A stretch of DNA of 64,000 nt from positions 1 to 64,000 of the forward strand of contig NZ_JAYVPL010000079.1 of NCBI RefSeq assembly GCF_043757465.1, in the 5' to 3' direction. Source of the DNA: Armatimonas sp043757465 (GTDB lineage Bacteria > Armatimonadota > Armatimonadia > Armatimonadales > Armatimonadaceae). Shown here piece by piece: positions 57,459 through 64,000 of this stretch (positions are counted from its first letter, which is position 1; each line of letters opens with the position of its first letter). The notes under the pieces were generated by a model. That model was not told the DNA's origin. It searched no databases and saw only the letters and a program-made list of their open reading frames with translations. Both the position numbers and the translations under genes were made by a program.

Positions 57459-57737
57459 GTGAGTAGCAGACATGCCATTGGATTTATTGTGGGCACAGCT
57501 CTGAGTGGTTTTCTCTACGGCACGATAGGGAACTGGATCTGGATACGTACGACGGCTGTTCTCTTGCCCCTCGATCCGTGGGCGTACGGTTTTTTTAGCG
57601 GACTATTCTTTGGTGTCGCTGCGGTTGCGATTGTGTTGTTGTGGTGGGGAAGTGCGGTCGCAGTAGTGACATTGCGGCGCTTGCGCCAGCAGCGAAGCGG
57701 AGACATTGACGTTCACGTCAATGGAGAAAAGTTATGA
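57459..57737 (+). CDS. small two-helix membrane protein in the pyr operon
   Basis: A 92-residue protein: two hydrophobic helices (about 5-25 and 42-68) with a basic linker and a polar C-terminal tail (RLRQQRSGDIDVHVNGEKL). The GTG at 57459 is chosen because GGGGAGG lies about 7 nt upstream and the protein then starts at its first helix; an earlier in-frame GTG at 57393 falls at the end of the repeat element. It overlaps pyrC by 4 nt. Role unknown; a transporter helper or membrane anchor is possible. Confidence 0.6.
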   Translation: MSSRHAIGFIVGTALSGFLYGTIGNWIWIRTTAVLLPLDPWAYGFFSGLFFGVAAVAIVLLWWGSAVAVVTLRRLRQQRSGDIDVHVNGEKL

Positions 57738-59038
57738 TTTTACGAAACGGACGAATAATTGACCCATCGAGCGGCATTGATGGGATCGGCGATCTTCGGA
57801 TCGAGGACGGCAGAATTGCTGAGGTCAAGCTGGGCGGCGGGATTTCCGGGGACGGCCACACGGAGCACGACTGCACCGGAAAGGTGATCTGTCCGGGGCT
57901 GATTGATATCCATGTGCATCTGCGTGAGCCCGGCCAGGAGTACAAGGAGGACATGGCCTCGGGCTTGGGGAGCGCGGCGGCGGGGGGCTTTACCGCCGTG
58001 GCCTGCATGCCTAACACAACGCCCGTGATTGACTCCGCCCCAATTGTACGGGACTTACTTGTTCGCGCCAAAGACGTCAAAGGGGCGCGGCTCCACGTGA
58101 TCGGGGCGCTCTCCAAGGGGATGAAAAATGCGGAGCTTGCCGAGATGGGCGACTTGAAAGGCGCGGGGGCGATTGCGGTCAGTGACGATGCCTACCAGGT
58201 GCAGGACGCGGGCTTCATGCGTAAGGCCATGGAGTATGCCGCGATGCTGGATCTTCCCGTGCTGGCCCACTGTGAGAACACGAGCCTCTCCGAGGGCGGA
58301 GTGATGAACGAGGGCTACACGGCAAGTGTTCTAGGGCTGAAGGGCCTGCCACGTGAGGCTTACGAAATGGACGTGATGCGCAACGGCCTGCTGGCGATGA
58401 TGACAGGCTGCCACCTGCACGTGCTCCATGTCTCCACCACGCGGGAAGTGGAGATCATTCGCTTCCTAAAATCTCTGGGGGCACCTATCACGGCGGAAAC
58501 GGGGCCGCACTACTGGTGCCTTACGGATGAGGCGTGCAAGGGTTACAATACCAACGCCAAGATGAACCCGCCGCTACGCACGCAGACCGACTGCGAGGCG
58601 ATGATCGCGGGCCTCAAAGACGGCACGCTGGACTGCATCGCCACGGACCACGCGCCGCATGCGGGCTACGAAAAAGATCAAGAGTTCCCACTCGCCCCGT
58701 TTGGGATTCACGGTTTAGAAACGAGCTTGGCACTGGGAATCACCTACTTAGTAAAACCGCAGCACCTCTCGCTGGCCGCACTAATCGGGCAGATGAGCAC
58801 GGCCCCTGCGCGGATTCTGGGTCTTCCAGGAGGAACTCTGGAGCTGGGAGGTGTCGCTGACATTACGGTCTTTGACCCTGAGGTCGAGTGGATTGTTGAC
58901 CCTGAGTCGTTTGTGAGCAAGGGCAAGAACACGCCTTTTGGAGGCTGGAAGCTGACGGGCAAGACCGTCATGACAATCGTGGGTGGGGAAGTTGTCTTTG
59001 AACTCCCCCGCCGGGCGGGGGCTGGGGGGGAAGTATGA
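57734..59038 (+). CDS. pyrC: dihydroorotase
   Basis: A 434-residue amidohydrolase of the longer (class I) dihydroorotase type. Zinc ligands DIHVHLREPG at about 60-70, carbamylation or metal site later in VLAHCENTSL and LHVLHVSTTREV, and DHAPHAGYEKD (about 300). It closes carbamoyl-aspartate to dihydroorotate. The C-terminal ELPRRAGAGGEV is encoded by the palindromic repeat at 59005, so the natural C-terminus was altered. The stop overlaps the carA ATG (ATGA). Confidence 0.93.
   Translation: MILRNGRIIDPSSGIDGIGDLRIEDGRIAEVKLGGGISGDGHTEHDCTGKVICPGLIDIHVHLREPGQEYKEDMASGLGSAAAGGFTAVACMPNTTPVIDSAPIVRDLLVRAKDVKGARLHVIGALSKGMKNAELAEMGDLKGAGAIAVSDDAYQVQDAGFMRKAMEYAAMLDLPVLAHCENTSLSEGGVMNEGYTASVLGLKGLPREAYEMDVMRNGLLAMMTGCHLHVLHVSTTREVEIIRFLKSLGAPITAETGPHYWCLTDEACKGYNTNAKMNPPLRTQTDCEAMIAGLKDGTLDCIATDHAPHAGYEKDQEFPLAPFGIHGLETSLALGITYLVKPQHLSLAALIGQMSTAPARILGLPGGTLELGGVADITVFDPEVEWIVDPESFVSKGKNTPFGGWKLTGKTVMTIVGGEVVFELPRRAGAGGEV
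59005..59030 (+). repeat. C5/G5 palindromic repeat with G-tract tail, copy 3 (end of pyrC, ribosome site of carA)
   Basis: CCCCCGCCGGGCGGGGG followed by CTGGGGGGG. It encodes PRRAGAGG at the end of PyrC, and its terminal G-tract lies 4 nt (AAGT) before the carA ATG, so it serves as Shine-Dalgarno sequence. Same element as at 1447 and 29281. Confidence 0.65.
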
Positions 59039-60126
59039 AAGCAATTCTAGCACTGTCGGATGGGACGGTTTTTGAGGGCGAGTCGTTCGGGGCAACCGGG
59101 CGGGCGAGCGGCGAGGTGGTTTTTAATACCGGAATGACCGGCTACCAGGAAGTGCTCACGGACCCAAGCTATGCGGGGCAGCTCGTGACCCTGACCTACC
59201 CGCTGATCGGCAACTACGGTATCACCCCTGAGGATTTTGAGAGTAATAAAGTGCAAGTGGCGGGCTTTGTGGTGCGCGAGCTGGCCGACACGTACTCCAA
59301 CTGGCGCGCCACTGAGTCGCTGGATAGCTATTTGAAGCGTGCGGGCGTGCTCGGCATCACCGGCATTGACACGCGGACGCTCACCCGGCGCATTCGGCAT
59401 GAGGGCGTGATGATGGGCGCACTCAGCACCGAGGAGACCGGCGACGAGCTGCTCTCCCGTCTCCAATCTGCCACCGATAAATACGATGCGATTGACTGGG
59501 TGAAGACTGTCACTACAGCTGAGCCGTATTTCTGGGGACCTGAGGCGAGCGATGCCAAATTCACAGTGAGCGTCTTGGATTGCGGGATAAAATTTAATAT
59601 TCTGCGCGAGCTTGCCAAGCTCGGCATTCGAACGCATGTCTTTCCCGCGACCGCACGCGCCGACGAAATGCTCGCCAGCAACCCGGATGGTATCTTTCTC
59701 TCGCCTGGCCCCGGCGATCCCGCGCTGCTGGGCTACGCTGTCGAGACCGTCCAGAAGCTCGTCGCCTCCGAGAAGCCCGTGATGGGAATCTGCCTAGGCA
59801 ACCAGCTTCTGGGCTGCGCTTTTGGGGGGAGTACGTTCAAGTTGCCCTTCGGCCACCGGGGTGCCAATCACCCCGTTAAAGACCTGCCCACGGGCCGCGT
59901 GGTGATTACATCGCAGAACCACGGCTACGCGTTAGATCCCAACACGCTTCCGGAAGATCAGCTCGCCGTCTCGCAGATCAATCTCAATGACGGCACGGTT
60001 GAGGGGCTGACCCATAAAAACCTGCCGGTCTTCTCGATTCAATACCATCCTGAAGCCTCTCCCGGCCCAATGGACTCACGCTTCTACTTCGAGCGCTTTC
60101 TTGGCTTGATGGAGGCGCGGCAATAA
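59035..60126 (+). CDS. carA: carbamoyl-phosphate synthase small (glutaminase) chain
   Basis: A 363-residue class I glutamine amidotransferase. N-terminal small-subunit domain (ILALSDGTVFEGESFGATG, then FNTGMTGYQEVLTDPSYAGQ) and C-terminal GATase domain with the catalytic Cys in MGICLGNQLLG (about 245) and the His/Glu pair in QYHPEASPG. It provides ammonia to CarB. It starts within the pyrC stop. Confidence 0.95.
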   Translation: MKAILALSDGTVFEGESFGATGRASGEVVFNTGMTGYQEVLTDPSYAGQLVTLTYPLIGNYGITPEDFESNKVQVAGFVVRELADTYSNWRATESLDSYLKRAGVLGITGIDTRTLTRRIRHEGVMMGALSTEETGDELLSRLQSATDKYDAIDWVKTVTTAEPYFWGPEASDAKFTVSVLDCGIKFNILRELAKLGIRTHVFPATARADEMLASNPDGIFLSPGPGDPALLGYAVETVQKLVASEKPVMGICLGNQLLGCAFGGSTFKLPFGHRGANHPVKDLPTGRVVITSQNHGYALDPNTLPEDQLAVSQINLNDGTVEGLTHKNLPVFSIQYHPEASPGPMDSRFYFERFLGLMEARQ

Positions 60127-60137
60127 AATCTCTGGCA

Positions 60138-61739
60138 GTGGTATGCCTGGTGGTCTTTTTGCTTGCCTCGCGCCTCTTCTGGCTCGATGCTGACCCGTGG
60201 CCACTGCTGGACTGGAGCTCGGGGATCTGGACCGATGAGGGTTTTTATACCTACAATGCGCGCAATGCCGCTCTCTTTGGGCAGGCGCGTCTGGATGAGT
60301 TTAATAACGCCAACTTAATGCCGGTGCTGGATCTGGCGCAGCGCGTGGTCTTTGGGAAGTTTGGGGTGGGGCTGATCGCGGCCCGAAGCCTCTCTGTCTT
60401 CGCATCGCTTCTCGCGCTTTTCTTCTTCTGGGATGCGCTGCGACGGGGCTTTGGTAAAAAGACGGCACTGACGGGGCTGGCGCTGCTCGGAACCGATGTC
60501 TTTTTTTGGGGGTACAGCCGCTTGGCACTGATGGAGCTGCCCGCGACTTTGGTGCACTGCGCCGCCTTCTGGTGCCTGACCCTGGGGACAAATAGTGGGC
60601 TGCTGATCGCGGGGCTGCTTGCCGCTTCGACACTGGCGTTTAAGGCGACCTACGCGCTGTTTCTACCCGTGCCACTGATTGCACTGGGCTGGGCGGGGCG
60701 CAAACAAGCGCTACCGTATGCCGCAGGAGTGCTGGCCGGGCTGACCATCTACGGAGCACTCTGGGGGATTCCTCACCGCGCTGAGATTGCGCACATGACC
60801 AACTTCTATCGCACCAAACAGTCGCAGCCGCGCTCGATTTCGGAGGTGGGCCGCTGTGTGAGTTTCGCGCTTCTGGGCTATCGGCGCACCACCAAAAAGT
60901 ACATGATGCACTGTCTGGAGACGCAGGCTCCCATCACAACGACCGTGGGGCTGGTCGGGCTTTTTGGGCTGGGATGGCGACGGCGCAAACGTGACTTTCT
61001 TTGGCGCGTGCTGGTGTGCTGGGCGGGGCTTGCAATGGGCTCTCTTGCGGTGAGTCGCTACATCCCGACGCGCTACTTCTTGCTCTTTCTGCCCGCACTT
61101 GTCGCGCTGGCCGCCGTTACTTTGCCGCGCCTCCCTGCGCTCTGGCGGCTCTGGCGCACGCGTTCTTATGCCCGGGCGTGGGGGCTGGGCGTGCCCGTTT
61201 TCTTTTTTTGCTACCAGCTCGGAGTAATTCCCCTGGGGGCCGTAGTGGGGAGTGTTGCCGCCGAGTGGGTGATTCTGCCGCTGGCACTGGGATTTGCGTT
61301 CCTAGTGGTTCGTCGGCAGCCCACACTGCCTTCTCCTCACGCCTCACTGGGGAAATGGCTCCTGGCACTGGCGCTCTTGCTGAATGTCGGGAGCAGTGTC
61401 TCCGGGCTTCTCACCCGTAGCTACACGCTTCGTGACACCAGCCGAGAACTGGGGCGCGAGCTTGCGCCAGGAACCGTCGTCATCGGCGAGGCCGCGTCAC
61501 TGTGCCTGGAGAACCGCCTGCGCGCCATCCCAATTTTCTACCCAGGGCTCGCTAATGACCTTGATCCTCTGCATCAGTTCAAGCCTGGCTACCTGCTGAT
61601 CGCCCGCTCCCCATCCCGTCTGCACTACTGGGTGCCAATGGCTCCTACGCTTATCCAACCGGAGTATGAAGTCCGTACGTTCGCGCTAGGGGGGGTAATA
61701 CTGCATCTCTACCCTGTGCCTAAAGAGGCAACCCAGTGA
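60138..61739 (+). CDS. GT39-type (dolichyl-phosphate-mannose) glycosyltransferase-like membrane protein
   Basis: A 533-residue polytopic protein with about 11-12 helices. The N-terminus has the GT-C signature region after the first helix (ASRLFWLDADPWPLLDWSSGIWTDEGFYTYNA, with the acidic DEG motif), as in PMT/ArnT-like enzymes that use lipid-linked sugars. GTG at 60138 is the first usable start after carA; the gap is 11 nt. It overlaps the next gene by 4 nt. Its presence inside a pyrimidine operon is unusual and suggests a link between UTP or UDP-sugar supply and surface glycosylation, which is inference. Confidence 0.72.
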   Translation: MVCLVVFLLASRLFWLDADPWPLLDWSSGIWTDEGFYTYNARNAALFGQARLDEFNNANLMPVLDLAQRVVFGKFGVGLIAARSLSVFASLLALFFFWDALRRGFGKKTALTGLALLGTDVFFWGYSRLALMELPATLVHCAAFWCLTLGTNSGLLIAGLLAASTLAFKATYALFLPVPLIALGWAGRKQALPYAAGVLAGLTIYGALWGIPHRAEIAHMTNFYRTKQSQPRSISEVGRCVSFALLGYRRTTKKYMMHCLETQAPITTTVGLVGLFGLGWRRRKRDFLWRVLVCWAGLAMGSLAVSRYIPTRYFLLFLPALVALAAVTLPRLPALWRLWRTRSYARAWGLGVPVFFFCYQLGVIPLGAVVGSVAAEWVILPLALGFAFLVVRRQPTLPSPHASLGKWLLALALLLNVGSSVSGLLTRSYTLRDTSRELGRELAPGTVVIGEAASLCLENRLRAIPIFYPGLANDLDPLHQFKPGYLLIARSPSRLHYWVPMAPTLIQPEYEVRTFALGGVILHLYPVPKEATQ

Positions 61740-62653
61740 GCCGACGGATCGCCTGGATGATTATAATCCTCTGCATTCTTATCTGGGGCATGAATGCCAC
61801 GGCGCTGAAAGTGGCGATGCGGCCCGCGCAGGGCGAGGCTTTTGATCCAGTCTTTCTCTCGGGCTTGCGGTTTCTCTTTGTTGCGCCGCTGCTTGCACTG
61901 GGCCTGAGCTGGCAAGATAGATCGCTACTACGCTTCTCCCGAAAAGAGTTGCTTATGTACGCGTGCTTCGGATTTTTCTCGATGCTCGTTGGGGAGATCT
62001 TGCAGGCCGTCGCCGTGCGCTACACATCGGTGGCGAACTTGACGCTGCTCTCGCATGGGACGATCCCGCTCTCGACGGTACTCTGGGCACGGGGACTCTA
62101 CGGTGAGCCCTTTGGAAAACGCGCGCTGCTCGGTGCGGGAATCGCGCTGATTGGGGTGGCGCTGGTGGCAACACACGCGCCCGGCGGGCTGCACTTTGGC
62201 GGCACCACGTGGCGCGGCGACGCACTCGCCCTGCTACGGGCTGCGCTCCATGGCGGCTTTCTGACCCTACTCGGAAACCAGCTCGCCACGACTCCCGCGC
62301 TTAAAGTCACGCTTGGAAACGTTGGGTTTGGAGCGCTCTGGAGCCTGCCGTATGTTCTCTGGCGCGGAAGCTCCTTTGACTTTGCCGCCGTCGCGCCCCA
62401 CACCTGGCTCGCCGTCTTCTGGACCGCCGTTCCGACCACGCTCTTTGGGTTTGTCGCCTGGAACGCCGCTGTCGGAAAAGTTGGCACGGTCGCTGCGACC
62501 AGCGCCATGTATGCTCTGCCGTTTGCCGCCGCTGTCGGCGCCTATTTTTTGATCCATGAGCCCATCACTCTCTGGCATGTGCTAGGGGGCGGGTTAATTA
62601 TCACGGGAATACTCTTGACGAGGAAAAATTATGCCAAAAGATCCAGCAATTAA
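61736..62653 (+). CDS. EamA-family (DMT) transporter
   Basis: A 305-residue protein with about ten helices in two EamA repeats, beginning WMIIILCILIWGMNATALKVAM and with the second repeat containing LLRAALHGGFLTLLGNQLA and TTLFGFVAWNAAVGKVG. DMT-superfamily metabolite exporters share this. GTG start overlapping the GT39 stop. Its 3' end overlaps carB by 23 nt, so it is truly part of the operon. Substrate unknown. Confidence 0.82.
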   Translation: MSRRIAWMIIILCILIWGMNATALKVAMRPAQGEAFDPVFLSGLRFLFVAPLLALGLSWQDRSLLRFSRKELLMYACFGFFSMLVGEILQAVAVRYTSVANLTLLSHGTIPLSTVLWARGLYGEPFGKRALLGAGIALIGVALVATHAPGGLHFGGTTWRGDALALLRAALHGGFLTLLGNQLATTPALKVTLGNVGFGALWSLPYVLWRGSSFDFAAVAPHTWLAVFWTAVPTTLFGFVAWNAAVGKVGTVAATSAMYALPFAAAVGAYFLIHEPITLWHVLGGGLIITGILLTRKNYAKRSSN

Positions 62654-64000
62654 GAAAGTTATGGTGATCGGCTCCGGGCCGATTGTGATTGGTCAGGCCG
62701 CTGAGTTTGACTACGCGGGGGCGCAGGCGTGCCGTGCGCTGCGTGAGGAGGGCTGCTCCGTTGTTTTGGTCAACTCCAACCCGGCGACGATTATGACCGA
62801 TGTGGAGATGGCTGACCGGGTCTATATTGAGCCGCTCACGCCGGAGTTTCTGCGCAAGATCATTGACCGCGAGCGCCCCGATGGCCTCGTGCCCACACTC
62901 GGAGGGCAGACGGGTCTCAACTTAGCGGCCAAGCTGGCGGAGCTAGGGATTCTTGAAGAGTTCAATGTCAAACTTCTTGGCACGTCCCTGCGCTCCATTC
63001 AGATGGCTGAGGATCGCGAGCAGTTTCGTGCGCTCATGCGGCGTATCGGGGAGCCCGTGCCCGAGAGCTGGATCATTGAGTCCGAGGAGGCGCTGCTTGA
63101 GCTTTCTCAGCAAGAGGGACTTCCCTGGCCGCTGATTATCCGTCCCGCTTACACGCTCGGAGGCTCAGGTGGGGGAATCGCACCGACGGTTCCTGAGCTG
63201 CTAGAGATCGCGCGGCGTGGGATGCGCCTCTCGCCGGTGAACCAGGTGATGGTGGAGCGCTACCTTAATGGCTGGAAAGAGATCGAGTACGAGGTCATGC
63301 GCGATGCCAACGACACCTGCATTACGATCTGCAACATGGAGAACCTCGACCCGATGGGCGTGCATACCGGGGATTCTATCGTGGTTGCGCCCAGCCAGAC
63401 GCTCTCAGACAAAGAGTACCAGATGCTCCGCACCGCCAGTGTCAAGATCATCCGGGCACTCGGGATCGAGGGAGGCTGTAATGTCCAGATGTCACTTGAT
63501 CCAAAGAGCTTCGACTACTATATTATCGAGGTCAACCCCAGAGTCTCACGCTCCTCGGCGCTGGCGAGCAAAGCCACGGGCTACCCGATTGCACGCACGG
63601 CGGCTAAGATCGCCATTGGCTTGCACTTAGACGAGATCGAGAACAAAGTGACGGGCAAGACGCTGGCTTGCTTCGAGCCCGCCTTAGACTACTGTGTCGT
63701 AAAAATTCCCCGCTGGCCCTTTGATAAGTTCGTCAGCGCGGACCGACGCATTACCACGCAGATGAAGGCGACAGGTGAGGTGATGGCGCTTGACCGGACA
63801 TTTGAGAGCGCGCTGATGAAAGCCGTGCGTTCGCTTGAAATCGGGGTTCATAGCCTGCGCTACCGGCACGCGTCGGGCTGGAGCGAGATGCAGCTCGAAA
63901 ATTTATTGCGGGTCGCTACCGATGAGCGCCTCTTTGCTATCGCCGAGGCGTTCCGGCGTGGAATGCTGGTCGAGGAGATCGCGAGCCTTGCGTACTACGA
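62631..64000 (+). CDS. carB: carbamoyl-phosphate synthase large chain (5' part, runs off the window)
   Basis: The first 456 residues are present. N-terminal VMVIGSGPIVIGQAAEFDYAGAQA, then the first ATP-grasp domain with PLIIRPAYTLGGSGGGIA and IEVNPRVSRSSALASKATGYPIA, and the start of the oligomerisation domain (VVKIPRWPFDKF). GAGGA lies 6 nt before the ATG, which is inside the EamA gene. The full protein should be about 1070 residues. It makes carbamoyl phosphate with CarA. The frame is open to the last base. Confidence 0.95.
   Translation, partial: MPKDPAIKKVMVIGSGPIVIGQAAEFDYAGAQACRALREEGCSVVLVNSNPATIMTDVEMADRVYIEPLTPEFLRKIIDRERPDGLVPTLGGQTGLNLAAKLAELGILEEFNVKLLGTSLRSIQMAEDREQFRALMRRIGEPVPESWIIESEEALLELSQQEGLPWPLIIRPAYTLGGSGGGIAPTVPELLEIARRGMRLSPVNQVMVERYLNGWKEIEYEVMRDANDTCITICNMENLDPMGVHTGDSIVVAPSQTLSDKEYQMLRTASVKIIRALGIEGGCNVQMSLDPKSFDYYIIEVNPRVSRSSALASKATGYPIARTAAKIAIGLHLDEIENKVTGKTLACFEPALDYCVVKIPRWPFDKFVSADRRITTQMKATGEVMALDRTFESALMKAVRSLEIGVHSLRYRHASGWSEMQLENLLRVATDERLFAIAEAFRRGMLVEEIASLAYY

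Noticed and set aside
1..64000. CRISPR arrays, tRNA or rRNA genes, prophage
   Set aside because: No regularly spaced repeats, no tRNA-like cloverleaf with a convincing T-loop, no rRNA sequence and no phage structural or integrase gene were seen. A TGGTTCGAACC at about 53621 lies inside the ATL gene and is not a T-loop.

Overview
The window is a GC-rich bacterial chromosome segment (roughly 60% GC by eye) carrying about 60 protein genes and no tRNA, rRNA or CRISPR that I could find. The gene set points to a didermic, free-living heterotroph, most likely a member of Armatimonadota or a close relative. The pointers are tandem 'H-X9-DG'-type pseudopilin-like genes, a DUF4058 protein, a DUF6785-type membrane protein, a Planctomycete-style sulfatase, RND efflux genes, and many genes whose -10 box lies only 5-8 nt before the start codon (leaderless transcription). 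The phylum call is inference from gene content, not from a marker tree.

Layout. 1-4300: an orphan membrane protein, a sulfatase with a foreign-looking N-terminus, and a DHDPS-family aldolase. 4309-15419: a tightly overlapping six-gene operon (OleD-like reductase, MBL hydrolase, ATP-grasp ligase, PLP enzyme, F390-synthetase-like adenylating enzyme, KAS III) followed by an RND efflux pair. This is the best candidate for an undescribed natural-product system. 15457-20864: GDSL hydrolase, an AccI-like type II restriction-modification pair of lower GC fitted in without gaps, and a two-domain alpha/beta-hydrolase. 20853-22475: TauE/SafE and UppP. 22568-24720: an AT-rich island with a secreted protein and a TPR-like protein. 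24759-30611: AI-2E exporter family, wecB, GNAT, wecA, comEB and glyA, all on the minus strand. 30661-32878: three diverged pseudopilin-like paralogues and a 117-aa protein. 32911-37224: deaminase, aroC, SDR, CCA-adding enzyme and a truncated DUF1801 gene. 37279-43897: DUF6785 protein, a decayed small gene, acyltransferase, rmlC-like, rmlA, DUF4058 and a zinc alcohol dehydrogenase. 44199-50908: HNH nuclease, MmcQ/YjbR, RNB ribonuclease, PLC-like esterase, SDR, a double epimerase and two tandem membrane paralogues. 50898-55584: rsmA, a Rad52/ERF-like protein, a 3D-domain cell-wall protein, an alkyltransferase-like protein, a TPR protein and a membrane protein. 55592-64000: a PyrR-attenuated pyrimidine operon, pyrR-pyrB-(small membrane protein)-pyrC-carA-(GT39)-(EamA)-carB; carB runs off the window.

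Three sequence-level themes recur. First, leaderless promoters (TANNNT or similar, then 5-8 nt, then ATG/GTG) precede at least a dozen transcription units, while operon-internal genes rely on 4-bp stop/start overlaps. Second, a short C5/G5 palindrome ending in a G-tract occurs three times: it codes for protein in the sulfatase and in pyrC, and it puts its G-tract 4 nt before the start codons of comEB and carA, apparently serving as a portable Shine-Dalgarno sequence. Third, longer hairpin elements (57267-57391, 43922-43992, 36981-37005) sit in gaps and, in one case, at the end of a truncated gene.

All start sites, membrane counts and residue numbers were read by eye. Family names are recalled from protein sequence features, with no database search behind them.
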